This document shows, piece after piece, positions 7,521 through 15,846 of a stretch of DNA of 29,315 bases. The DNA comes from an uncultured Prevotellaceae bacterium (GTDB lineage: Bacteria > Bacteroidota > Bacteroidia > Bacteroidales > Muribaculaceae): positions 1 through 29,315 of the forward strand of contig UQLZ01000026.1 in assembly GCA_900541935.1 (NCBI GenBank), read 5' to 3'. Positions within the stretch are counted from its first letter, which is position 1. The number at the start of each line of letters is the position of its first letter. A program made the translations under genes and the position numbers. The notes under the pieces were generated by a model. It was not told where the DNA came from. It did not search any database and saw nothing but the letters and a program-made list of their open reading frames with translations.

Positions 7521-8870
7521 CTATAATTTTGCCTGCTGGCAATTTGCGCAGTTAGTCTGATTTCCAAGGAAACGGTTTTCCACAAGGTGACGCAACCTGT
7601 CTTTCAACGACTCCATTCTAACGCCTGAAATAACGTCGTTCATAAACGCCTGCATAAGCATCAGGCGGGCATCGCTCTCAGGAATACCCCTTGAACGCAT
7701 ATAGAAGAGTGCATTCTTGTCAATCTGACCAATCGTGGAACCATGATTACACTTAACGTCATCGCAATCAATAAGCAACTGAGGCTTAGAGTACATTCTC
7801 GCACCATCTGATGCACAAATATTCTTATTGCTCTGGTATGCCTGTGTCTTATACGCTCCAGGTGCCACCTTAATTAAACCTGAAAAAGAGCCAACTGCAT
7901 TACCGTCGAGAACATACTTGAACAATTCATCAGTATGGCAAGACTCGGCAACATGATTAACGACAGTATGATTGTCAACAAGCCTTTCACCGCCTGCTAT
8001 AGCCATGCCAAGCAAATGCAATTCTGCATGGGCTCCCGCCATATCAACAACAAAATTATTTCGCGTTTTGCCGTTATTGAGCGTTATGCCGTCAACCATA
8101 ACGTTTGAGCCTTCCTCCTGACGGAGATAAAGTGAAGACACCCTATTGGTTGAATCGGAAGAATCTTCTATGTCATAATAGTCGAAAACGCAATTCTTGC
8201 CGGCAAAGATTTCAACAACCTGTGAAGATAAGTAACCGGCATCCTTGCCTTGCGTATGGTCGCAAACAAGCAGTCTCGCCTCCGCACCTTCCTCGATAAC
8301 GACAAGCATACGGCGGTTAACCATCAACGGTGCAGAACTGTTAAGGATATTCACCAATTGGATAGGCTTTTCAACCACCTTACCCTTTGGAACATAAATG
8401 AATATACCATCTTGCACCAACATTGTGTTCAGCGCAACATGCGGCTCTGCAATGCCTGCCGCCTTGCCGTAATATTTCTCTACCAAATCAGCATTTTCGA
8501 TAGCAGCAACCTTAAGAGATTTGATTATAACCCCTTCAGGCAGTGATTTGTGAGCATTTGCCGTTGGATGAAAAGTGTCATTGAAAAGAAAATACATGCA
8601 AGTGCTCATGTTCGGCACCTCGCAACGGAATGCGTCAGCAGGATTAACTCCAAGTTCAAAACGCTTGATGTTCACACCATAATCTGGAGCGAAAAGCGAC
8701 TCCAAATCGGTCACTTCATAATCTTCCGCACCCTTTTTGGGCAGAGAAGAGCAGTCGCAAAGAGCCTCGAAAGCACTCTGGCGACTGGCATTCAAAGCCC
8801 CCGCAGAGAATGAATCAATCGTTTCTCTATTCGACTTATACAAATCAAGATATTGATTAATTGCTGTCAT
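7521..8870 (-). CDS. sufD: Fe-S cluster assembly protein SufD
   Basis: SufD is the paralogue of SufB in the SufBC2D scaffold that builds Fe-S clusters in the cytoplasm. The protein has the right-handed beta-helix core typical of the SufB/SufD family. In the C-terminal half lies DDVKCNHGSTIGQID, with the conserved Cys374 and His376, followed by FYMRSRGIPESDAR, both family hallmarks. The ATG at 8870 gives 449 residues and starts 8 nt after the sufC stop; an in-frame GTG at 8879 overlapping that stop is the alternative. The C-terminus contains a CANC pair (Cys441, Cys444) of unknown meaning. It is third of four suf genes, between sufC and sufS. Confidence 0.95.
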   Translation of the reverse strand: MTAINQYLDLYKSNRETIDSFSAGALNASRQSAFEALCDCSSLPKKGAEDYEVTDLESLFAPDYGVNIKRFELGVNPADAFRCEVPNMSTCMYFLFNDTFHPTANAHKSLPEGVIIKSLKVAAIENADLVEKYYGKAAGIAEPHVALNTMLVQDGIFIYVPKGKVVEKPIQLVNILNSSAPLMVNRRMLVVIEEGAEARLLVCDHTQGKDAGYLSSQVVEIFAGKNCVFDYYDIEDSSDSTNRVSSLYLRQEEGSNVMVDGITLNNGKTRNNFVVDMAGAHAELHLLGMAIAGGERLVDNHTVVNHVAESCHTDELFKYVLDGNAVGSFSGLIKVAPGAYKTQAYQSNKNICASDGARMYSKPQLLIDCDDVKCNHGSTIGQIDKNALFYMRSRGIPESDARLMLMQAFMNDVISGVRMESLKDRLRHLVENRFLGNQTNCANCQQAKL

Positions 8871-8878
8871 TTCATCCA

Positions 8879-9634
8879 CTATTTACCGTCAACTTCCTCT
8901 TTAATCCAGTCGTAGCCTTTTTCCTCCAACTCAAGAGCGAGTTCAGGTCCGGCTGTCTTCACAATTCGTCCTTTATATAGAACGTGCACAATATCCGGCT
9001 TGATATAGTCCAACAAGCGTTGGTAGTGGGTAATAACTATTGTTGCATTATTATCAGTCTTCAACTTGTTAACCCCCTCAGCAACGATACGCAAAGCATC
9101 GATATCCAAGCCACTGTCAGTCTCGTCGAGAATGCTCAATTTCGGCTCGAGAACCGCCATCTGAAAGATTTCGTTACGCTTCTTTTCGCCTCCAGAGAAG
9201 CCCTCGTTTACTGAACGAGATGCCAACTTATTGTCTAACTGAACAATGGCACGCTTTTCTCTCATTAATTTAAGGAAATCGCCTGCTGAAAGTGGCTCTT
9301 GGTTGAAATATTTACGCTTGGCATTCAACGCTGCACGCATAAAGTTCACCATCGAAACTCCCGGAATCTCAACAGGATACTGGAAACTCAGGAACAGACC
9401 TTCATGAGAGCGATCTTCGGCTGACATTTCAAGCAAATTCTTGCCATTAAAAGTAACTTCACCTTCTGTTACTGTAAAAGCAGGGTGACCTGTCAATACA
9501 GATGACAAAGTTGACTTGCCAGAACCGTTAGGTCCCATAATTGCGTGAACTTCTCCCGGCTTAACCGTGAGATTGATACCTCTTAGAATTTCCTTGCCTT
9601 CAATTTCGGCATGTAAGTTTTTTATTTCAAGCAT
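8879..9634 (-). CDS. sufC: Fe-S assembly ATPase SufC
   Basis: An ABC-type ATPase that drives conformational change in the SufBC2D scaffold. The start at 9634 (MLEIKNLHAE) gives 251 residues, the normal SufC size. Walker A is GPNGSGKST (34-42), the ABC signature is EGFSGGEKKRNE (144-155), Walker B runs into SILDETDSGLD (167-177), and the switch histidine is His203. The SGGEKKRNE and DETDSGLD wording is diagnostic for SufC among ABC ATPases. The longer open frame to 9670 would overlap the end of sufB and adds no family-like sequence. There is no membrane domain, as expected for this soluble subunit. Confidence 0.97.
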   Translation of the reverse strand: MLEIKNLHAEIEGKEILRGINLTVKPGEVHAIMGPNGSGKSTLSSVLTGHPAFTVTEGEVTFNGKNLLEMSAEDRSHEGLFLSFQYPVEIPGVSMVNFMRAALNAKRKYFNQEPLSAGDFLKLMREKRAIVQLDNKLASRSVNEGFSGGEKKRNEIFQMAVLEPKLSILDETDSGLDIDALRIVAEGVNKLKTDNNATIVITHYQRLLDYIKPDIVHVLYKGRIVKTAGPELALELEEKGYDWIKEEVDGK

Positions 9635-9650
9635 TGTAGTAATTTTTTCT

Positions 9651-11114
9651 TTATCCAACTGAACCCTCAAGTGAAATCTGCAACAGTTTCTGCGCTTCTA
9701 CTGCAAACTCCATCGGAAGTTTGTTCATAACCTCTTTAGCATAACCGTTGACAATAAGTCCAACCGCGTCCTCTGTAGAGATACCGCGCTGGTTGCAATA
9801 GAACAATTGGTCCTCGTTAATTTTTGAAGTTGTAGCCTCATGCTCAACAATCGAAGACTTGTTCTGCACATCAATATACGGGAACGTATGCGCACCACAA
9901 GTGTCGCTAAGCAGCAAACTGTCGCATTGGGTATAGTTCCTGCAGTTTTCTGCATCTTTAACAACCTTTACAAGACCACGGTAACTATTCTGGCTTTTTC
10001 CTGCGGAAATGCCTTTGGAAACGATAGTACTGCGGGAGTTCTTGCCTATATGAATCATCTTTGTACCAGTGTCTGCCTGCTGGAAATTGTTTGTAACAGC
10101 CACTGAGTAGAACTCACCAACGGAATTTTTGCCCTTTAAAACGCAACTCGGATATTTCCACGTAATAGCAGAACCTGTTTCAACCTGCGTCCACGACAAT
10201 TTGGAATAATCGCCACGGCAGAGTCCGCGTTTTGTAACGAAGTTATAGATACCGCCCTTACCGTCCTTGTCTCCAGGGTACCAGTTCTGAACAGTAGAAT
10301 ACTTAACCTCGGCCCTGTCTTCAACAACGATTTCCACAATTGCCGCGTGCAACTGGTTTTCGTCGCGCATAGGAGCAGTACAGCCTTCGAGATAAGAAAC
10401 GTATGCATCATCGTCTGCAACGATAAGCGTGCGCTCAAACTGACCCGTATTGGCTGCATTAATGCGGAAATATGTTGACAACTCCATCGGACAGCGAACG
10501 CCTTTAGGGATATATACGAATGAACCGTCAGAAAAAACAGCAGAATTCAATGCCGCAAAGAAATTATCGCGGTATGAAACCACTGAACCAAGGTACTTCT
10601 TAACCAAATCAGGATAATCTTTAACCGCCTCAGATATTGAGCAGAAAATAACTCCCAACTCAGCCAACTTATCGCGATATGTAGTCTTTACCGAAACACT
10701 ATCCATAACGGCATCAACGGCAACACCCGACAGAGCCATCTGTTCCTCAAGGGGAATGCCGAGTTTGTCAAACGTTTTACGCAACTCCGGGTCAACCTCG
10801 TCCATACTGTTTAGCGACGGCTTTGCCTTTGGGGCTGCATAATAACTAATCGCCTGATAATCGATTTCTGGAATTTGGAGGTGTGCCCAATTTGGCATCT
10901 CCATTGTCTGCCAATGGCGGAAAGCCTTCAGACGAAACTCAAGGAGCCATTCCGGCTCGCCTTTGACAGTAGAAATATATCTGACAACATCTTCATTCAA
11001 TCCAACAGGAATGATGTGAGTATCAATATCGGTAACAAAACCGTACTTGTAATCACCTTCAGCAGCGTCCTTGATAATTTCGCTATCTGTCTTTATTTCT
11101 TTTTCTTTTTTCAT
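9651..11114 (-). CDS. sufB: Fe-S cluster assembly protein SufB
   Basis: SufB is the main scaffold subunit on which SUF Fe-S clusters form. The protein is very close to other Bacteroidales SufB: GEPEWLLEFRLKAFRHW near the N-terminus, IPEIDYQAISYYA, SDGSFVYIPKGVRCPMELST, and the C-terminal block QCDSLLLSDTCGAHTFPY followed by EHEATTSKI. The ATG at 11114 (MKKEKEIKTDSE) gives 487 residues, near the usual 480-485; an upstream in-frame ATG at 11144 would give 497 residues and cannot be excluded. It ends 16 nt before sufC and follows cvpA by about 40 nt, with no promoter seen between, so it is probably transcribed from the cvpA promoter. Confidence 0.96.
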   Translation of the reverse strand: MKKEKEIKTDSEIIKDAAEGDYKYGFVTDIDTHIIPVGLNEDVVRYISTVKGEPEWLLEFRLKAFRHWQTMEMPNWAHLQIPEIDYQAISYYAAPKAKPSLNSMDEVDPELRKTFDKLGIPLEEQMALSGVAVDAVMDSVSVKTTYRDKLAELGVIFCSISEAVKDYPDLVKKYLGSVVSYRDNFFAALNSAVFSDGSFVYIPKGVRCPMELSTYFRINAANTGQFERTLIVADDDAYVSYLEGCTAPMRDENQLHAAIVEIVVEDRAEVKYSTVQNWYPGDKDGKGGIYNFVTKRGLCRGDYSKLSWTQVETGSAITWKYPSCVLKGKNSVGEFYSVAVTNNFQQADTGTKMIHIGKNSRSTIVSKGISAGKSQNSYRGLVKVVKDAENCRNYTQCDSLLLSDTCGAHTFPYIDVQNKSSIVEHEATTSKINEDQLFYCNQRGISTEDAVGLIVNGYAKEVMNKLPMEFAVEAQKLLQISLEGSVG

Positions 11115-11155
11115 TTGCACTTCCGGATATGAATCATTAAACATACCAAAATGAC

Positions 11156-11653
11156 CTACCCTACGCTACTCGGGAAAATGTCAACACCCCACGCCCACGG
11201 TGCAATCCGCATAACAAATTCGAAAATCTTGCCGTCAAGCAAATGTGAGGAATGGAAAAGCGACATATTAGGAGCAATAACGTAGAGCCCGTTTAGGATA
11301 ACGCTCAACAGCAAAAGCCACTTGAAAATGCCTAAAATTGCACCTCCGATACGGTCAAAACCGCCAAGGCTGAGCGCCTTCAACGTTTGCTTGAGAAGTA
11401 ATGCCACTAATTTAATCCCGAAGAAAAACACTAAGAATATAATGATATAGGCAGAAATAACCGCTATATAGTGCTCCGCTCCTGGAAAGGCTTCGACTAT
11501 AGCGTCACTGAACGTTGACCCGAAAAGCCTGCAGGCAATGATACCCACAACAAGGCCAATCAACCCGCCAATGCCACTAACGAGGCCCTTATAGAACCCA
11601 TAAGCACCACCAACAATAACAAGTACCAATATCAAAATATCTATCAGTGCCAT
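11156..11653 (-). CDS. CvpA-family inner-membrane protein
   Basis: A 165-residue membrane protein with about four hydrophobic segments. It begins MALIDILILVLVIVGGAYGF and contains the KGLVSGIGGLIGLVVG motif typical of the CvpA family (colicin V production protein; also linked to envelope stress in some bacteria). The molecular role is unsettled. The open frame extends to 11752, but a -7/-33 promoter lies at 11672-11703, inside that extension, so the ATG at 11653 is the start. It is first in the suf operon, about 40 nt before sufB. I recall a similar cvpA-suf order in other Bacteroidales. Whether CvpA has any part in Fe-S assembly is unknown. Confidence 0.88.
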   Translation of the reverse strand: MALIDILILVLVIVGGAYGFYKGLVSGIGGLIGLVVGIIACRLFGSTFSDAIVEAFPGAEHYIAVISAYIIIFLVFFFGIKLVALLLKQTLKALSLGGFDRIGGAILGIFKWLLLLSVILNGLYVIAPNMSLFHSSHLLDGKIFEFVMRIAPWAWGVDIFPSSVG

Positions 11654-11671
11654 AGAGTAAATATTAGTCTG

Positions 11672-11703
11672 CAAAAATACTAAATATTGTCGTAAAAAAC
11701 AAA
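11672..11703 (-). promoter_or_regulatory. Promoter of the cvpA-suf operon
   Basis: On the minus strand TATTTTTG (11679-11672) is a perfect -7 box and TTTG (11703-11700) lies 20 nt upstream as the -33 box. The predicted leader to the cvpA ATG is only about 10-15 nt. It shows that the longer cvpA reading frame is not the true one. Confidence 0.6.
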
Positions 11704-11725
11704 ACACAAACACCGGTAGAAAACG

Positions 11726-11766
11726 AAAAAAACACAGAGGGCATGCCACCACGGCACGCCCTCTGT
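11726..11766 (-). terminator. Intrinsic terminator of the susC-susD operon
   Basis: ACAGAGGGC and GCCCTCTGT form a 9-bp GC-rich stem, continued after one mismatch by TGCC/GGCA around a 5-nt loop. On the minus strand seven Ts follow. It begins about 24 nt after the stop codon of the DUF4302 gene and isolates this operon from cvpA-suf. Confidence 0.82.
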
Positions 11767-11789
11767 CGTTATTAAAGTATTCTTATGAA

Positions 11790-13079
11790 CTATTGCAAGT
11801 TAAATACGAGGTTGCCGTTATCAGCACCCAAAGTAACTACTGTCATAGCCATTGGTGAATTACCCGACATATTGAATGTCTTTGAAGTCAGCAATGCAAT
11901 GAAGTTTCTAAGTTCTGCAACATTCTTATAGAAAACGGTTGCGTTCTGCTCACAATCGCCATCCTGATATGCGAACTTGATTGTTTGCTCTGAAACGTTC
12001 TCTGTGATAAAGAAGTTCAGACTGTAACGGCTTGTCTTAACCAACAGATTGTACTTTTCATTAGCAGCATTGTAAGAAAGTTCAATATATTGAAGGTTTG
12101 CATTCTTGTTGTACTTGCGAAGACCTGTTGCCAAATTGTCGTATGCAGTCTTCCAGTCCCCTTCAAGAACATTCTTGTCAAGACGCCACTTGTAATCCTT
12201 ATTAGTAAAAATAAATGCAGGCGTTCCACAAGTCATAGCAGCCTTTTGACCTTCATCTGTACAGTAAAGAGTGCCATCTTCAGCAACATCAAAGTGTACC
12301 AATTTCAAATCGCCCTTTTCACCTGTAAATGGCACATTCAAATATACAGAACCATCAAGACGAACAGTGTAAGGATGTGTAATTGTCTGAGAAATTGGGT
12401 CGCCACCTTCTGGAACAAAGTTGAACAAGCCTGCACCCATACCTGAGATAGTATAGTTACCCTTATCGGTATTCAAATATACATTCTTAATCTTGGTGCT
12501 AAAATATGTATTGCGAATTTCCTCGATTTTCTTGAAATAATCCTCCCAAGCCAAATCAGCAGGAACCTTTGTCATATTGATAGTATAGCCATATTTCTTA
12601 CCTCTAAGAACGAAATGATCCTTGTCTGCTTCGTAAACAACGAATTCATAATCACCTTCGTGACCAAGACCAGCCTCATTACCGTCAGTATCTGGATCAT
12701 CTTCTGGAGTAGAGAAAGCGTGAAGCAGATCATTATATGTATTGAAAGTCAATACTGGACCGTTATCCGTAATAATCTCATAAAGACTTGATTGCTCTTT
12801 ATAAACATTATTAGATGATACCGGATTCTTCGCAGCCATTGTAACACTACCACCAGCAGTAAACTTCATCAAGATAGGATATGCTGCTTCATCAGGCTTA
12901 GCCATGTACTCCATAATCCAACCGTTTTCCGCATCTGAAAGGAAAGCAGTATATTCTTCAATAGAGTGATTGAGGCGGTGTGCCGGGCTTTCAGCGAATA
13001 TATCATCCTCCTCACGAGAGCAAGAAGAAAATCCAGCGACCAAAGCGACACTTAATATTATTGCAAATGATTTTTTCAT
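11790..13079 (-). CDS. DUF4302-family lipoprotein
   Basis: The 429-residue protein starts with a signal peptide ending in the lipobox GFSSC, lipidated at Cys20. The rest resembles the DUF4302 family of Bacteroidota lipoproteins: HRLNHSIEEYTAFLSDAENGW near the N-terminus, DYEFVVYEADKDHFVLRGKK in the middle, and beta-rich sequence after it. The family regularly lies beside SusC/SusD pairs, but I know of no proven function. It is the last gene of the four-gene cluster, 10 nt after the HExxH lipoprotein, and is followed by a strong terminator. A surface-exposed substrate-binding role is likely by context only. The family call is by recognition of these blocks, so it is good but not certain. Confidence 0.83.
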   Translation of the reverse strand: MKKSFAIILSVALVAGFSSCSREEDDIFAESPAHRLNHSIEEYTAFLSDAENGWIMEYMAKPDEAAYPILMKFTAGGSVTMAAKNPVSSNNVYKEQSSLYEIITDNGPVLTFNTYNDLLHAFSTPEDDPDTDGNEAGLGHEGDYEFVVYEADKDHFVLRGKKYGYTINMTKVPADLAWEDYFKKIEEIRNTYFSTKIKNVYLNTDKGNYTISGMGAGLFNFVPEGGDPISQTITHPYTVRLDGSVYLNVPFTGEKGDLKLVHFDVAEDGTLYCTDEGQKAAMTCGTPAFIFTNKDYKWRLDKNVLEGDWKTAYDNLATGLRKYNKNANLQYIELSYNAANEKYNLLVKTSRYSLNFFITENVSEQTIKFAYQDGDCEQNATVFYKNVAELRNFIALLTSKTFNMSGNSPMAMTVVTLGADNGNLVFNLQ

Positions 13080-13089
13080 ATTATTCTAC

Positions 13090-14106
13090 TTATTTTTTAT
13101 CAACAGTAATACCATAAACTTCCTGTCTCAAATCATTGATATCATAGTGCTTCTGACGATACTGAACCTCAGCACGAAGAGCATCAAGATCCATACCCCA
13201 AGCATCCTTGAACCATTGACGAGCGATATCCACCTTTTGAAGTATGATTGCACGTCCGTCAACACCATCAAAGTCTTCTACTTGCTTACAAACAGGTTTA
13301 TTGCTTCCTTCTTGATAAACTGGCAAACCTTGCTCGTCATATTGTTGCTCCCAGCCATAATCTGCAAGTTCAAGCATCTTGTTCCACTGCTCGTCAGTCT
13401 TTGTGATATAGTTTGCAATGATTTCCGCAAAGTCTTCACGTGATTCTGAACTACCATAATCAGAAGCAAATCCTAAAGAGTAGCAAACATTATCATTTCT
13501 ATCCTGCCAGCCCATTGGGTCATAATACTGGTTAGAAATCATATTGAACTCATTTGGATAAGTCTTTGTCTGGTGCAAGATGTGAGAGAACTCGTGGTGC
13601 ATTGTCTTGAAGTACATCTCATTGAGTTGCTCGAAATCATTGATATCCATCAAGTTCATACGGAACAAAGTCACTTTCAAACCACCTTCTGCAAGACCAA
13701 GAAGCATTGTACCATTGTGAGGATTATATGCTGGCGAACCAATAAGGTGAATGATTCTCGGACCATATTGCTTCAAGAATTCTGGGTCAACGCACTTTTT
13801 GTAAACGTCAAACCAAAGATACTTTGCCAATACCGCCATATCTACGGCATTCTCGTATGTTGCTGGAACAAGGTTGTAGTTCATATCAGCACCAACATCT
13901 TGCAACTTATAACGGAATTGGAGGTTATAAACCTTCAAATAGTTGTCTTCCAAGAACTTGTCCAACTGATAAGATGCTGAATTTGGGTCAAGTTCATCAC
14001 TTGTTTCTGGGAAAACACTTTCCGGTGACAAGTCGTCTTCACTACATCCTGCGAACGCTACGCCAAGGAATGCAACAAATGCAATTTTAATATATTTTTT
14101 GAACAT
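13090..14106 (-). CDS. Substrate import-associated zinc metallohydrolase lipoprotein
   Basis: A 338-residue lipoprotein with lipobox AFAGC (Cys21). The zinc-binding motif HEFSH (His171-His175, catalytic Glu172) is clear, preceded by YFKTMH. A likely third zinc ligand is a glutamate in the ESREDFAE segment (221-228), about 50 residues later, as in gluzincin-type peptidases. The overall pattern matches the family of putative metallohydrolase lipoproteins that accompany SusC/SusD pairs (the TIGR04549 type). It lies 11 nt after susD and 10 nt before the DUF4302 gene. It may cut a peptide or other ligand at the cell surface before import; the substrate is unknown and cannot be read from the sequence. 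Confidence 0.88.
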   Translation of the reverse strand: MFKKYIKIAFVAFLGVAFAGCSEDDLSPESVFPETSDELDPNSASYQLDKFLEDNYLKVYNLQFRYKLQDVGADMNYNLVPATYENAVDMAVLAKYLWFDVYKKCVDPEFLKQYGPRIIHLIGSPAYNPHNGTMLLGLAEGGLKVTLFRMNLMDINDFEQLNEMYFKTMHHEFSHILHQTKTYPNEFNMISNQYYDPMGWQDRNDNVCYSLGFASDYGSSESREDFAEIIANYITKTDEQWNKMLELADYGWEQQYDEQGLPVYQEGSNKPVCKQVEDFDGVDGRAIILQKVDIARQWFKDAWGMDLDALRAEVQYRQKHYDINDLRQEVYGITVDKK

Positions 14107-14117
14107 AACTTTCTAAA

Positions 14118-15827
14118 TTATTTGTTTGACACTCTATAACCGCCAGAATATCTAACATATCCCTTACCATTAGGAATTGTCAACTCTGGCTTACGGACAT
14201 TACCTGCAATACCTGCAGCAATAACCTCAGAAGGCAATTGAAGCGCACGGCGTGGGTCGTTAATAGTAAGCACTTCAACACGGCTTCTTCCGATTTTGTG
14301 AGTTACTTCAATACCATATCTCTTAATATCAAACCAACGGTAACCGTCAAAGATTGTTTCGATACGGCGGAAGTGCATCAAGCATTGCAAATAAGGTGCC
14401 ATTTCCGGTGTCATTGCATATTTGTCACTCGGACAAACTTGGTCAATGTTCAATTTCTTAAACAAACCTGGACGTGGATCCCACTTGTTTGCTGCAGTTT
14501 GGTGCTTAGCCTCATCATAGTATTCTTCAACAAGTTCCGGAGTAAGCTCGTCGAACTTATAGTTAGCAGGAAGTTTTTGACGAGATTCATCCCATACCTT
14601 CAAGTCGGCAACTGCACCCGGGAAGTCCTTCAAATAAATCTTAGCTTCTGCACGGCAAAGAAGTGTTTCTTCTGCTGTAAACTCAGTTCTTACCATGTGA
14701 ACATAACCGATACCAGCAACCTTGTCTGTATATTCAAACAACTCACCTAACTTCAAGAAGTAAACACCGTAGTCTTGGTTACCATTAACATAAAGTTTAC
14801 CAATCATACATGGGTGAAGGATAAAACCTGTATTTGACCATGTTGGACCTTGTCCGTAAAGTGTTTCTGTTGCCGCATCACGGTTAACTCCATAACGCAT
14901 ACCAATTCCTATAGACCTCCAGAAAGAAGAGTAAGTCGGAATAAGGAGCAAGTTACTCGGAGACTTAGCGTCAACGTATGAAAGAATGTTAGCATCTGAT
15001 GACGAATAGTTAGTTCCCCAGTACGTTCTCATCATTGTTGAAGGCTCAGCGCCAAGAACAACGTCAGCATAATTGACAACCTTATCATACTCACGCTTGA
15101 AAAGATAGAATCTTGTAGCAAACGCATTAGCAGCCTTCTTGTTAAAGTGATACTTTGTTTGCTCATAGAAGTTGTCGTTAACATACTTCAAACCAAGTTT
15201 CAAGTCCTCTTCAATCTTTGCGTATGTTTCAGCAACGGTACCACGCTCATAGTGAACGTTCACTGTTCTTTCTGGTTCTGTTACGTAAGGAATACCAGGG
15301 TCAGACGCACTTGTTGCACCGTAAGCCTTACAGAAAACGTTTACAAGCACGAAGTGGTTGTAAGCACGGATAAGGTAAGCCTCACCACGGGCTGCATCCA
15401 ATTTTTTGGCATCTGTTCCTTCAAATTTTCTGCCTGCATCTTCCCATTGCTTGATAATGTCAAGAACATGGTTAGAAACGGCAATCGCGTGATATGCACC
15501 CTCCCAAATAAAAGAAGGAGAGTCATTAGCCATATCAGACTTAGCATCTTCCCAAGCGAACATTTCATCATCGATAACGCCGGCTGATGTCAAGTTATAA
15601 CGAACACCTTCCTTGTCTGGAGAGTTATTGTCAACAATATTATCGCTACTAAGTTCACAATATTTAGCATAGTTACCGAAAGAATAACCATCAACCATCA
15701 TCATCAACAGTTGGTCAGGAGTTTGCGGATCTACGCGGTTATCTGGCACCTCATCGAGGAATTTGTTACAAGACGAAAGAGAAAGTACTCCTGCAACTGC
15801 CATATATATTAAACTCTTAATTTTCAT
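14118..15827 (-). CDS. RagB/SusD-family nutrient-binding outer-membrane lipoprotein
   Basis: This 569-residue protein is the ligand-binding lid for the adjacent SusC-type channel. A signal peptide ends in the lipobox LSSC (Cys20). The N-terminal NKFLDEVPDNRVDPQT stretch after the cysteine is typical of SusD-like proteins. TPR-like helical sequence follows (GEAYLIRAYNHFVLVNVF), and near the C-terminus comes the block ETIFDGYRWFDIKRYGIEV, characteristic of the RagB/SusD fold. It starts 19 nt after the susC stop, so co-transcription is expected. The ligand is not predictable: no glycosidase or sulfatase is present in this operon, and the metallohydrolase partner leaves peptides or other molecules possible. 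Confidence 0.95.
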   Translation of the reverse strand: MKIKSLIYMAVAGVLSLSSCNKFLDEVPDNRVDPQTPDQLLMMMVDGYSFGNYAKYCELSSDNIVDNNSPDKEGVRYNLTSAGVIDDEMFAWEDAKSDMANDSPSFIWEGAYHAIAVSNHVLDIIKQWEDAGRKFEGTDAKKLDAARGEAYLIRAYNHFVLVNVFCKAYGATSASDPGIPYVTEPERTVNVHYERGTVAETYAKIEEDLKLGLKYVNDNFYEQTKYHFNKKAANAFATRFYLFKREYDKVVNYADVVLGAEPSTMMRTYWGTNYSSSDANILSYVDAKSPSNLLLIPTYSSFWRSIGIGMRYGVNRDAATETLYGQGPTWSNTGFILHPCMIGKLYVNGNQDYGVYFLKLGELFEYTDKVAGIGYVHMVRTEFTAEETLLCRAEAKIYLKDFPGAVADLKVWDESRQKLPANYKFDELTPELVEEYYDEAKHQTAANKWDPRPGLFKKLNIDQVCPSDKYAMTPEMAPYLQCLMHFRRIETIFDGYRWFDIKRYGIEVTHKIGRSRVEVLTINDPRRALQLPSEVIAAGIAGNVRKPELTIPNGKGYVRYSGGYRVSNK

Positions 15828-15846
15828 TTTTCAAACGTTTTAAATA

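Noticed and set aside
7508..7585. N-terminal extension of sufS
   Set aside because: It overlaps sufD by 65 nt and lacks similarity to SufS; the inner ATG gives the normal length.
11654..11752. N-terminal extension of the cvpA frame
   Set aside because: A -33/-7 promoter lies within it, so it is upstream of transcription.
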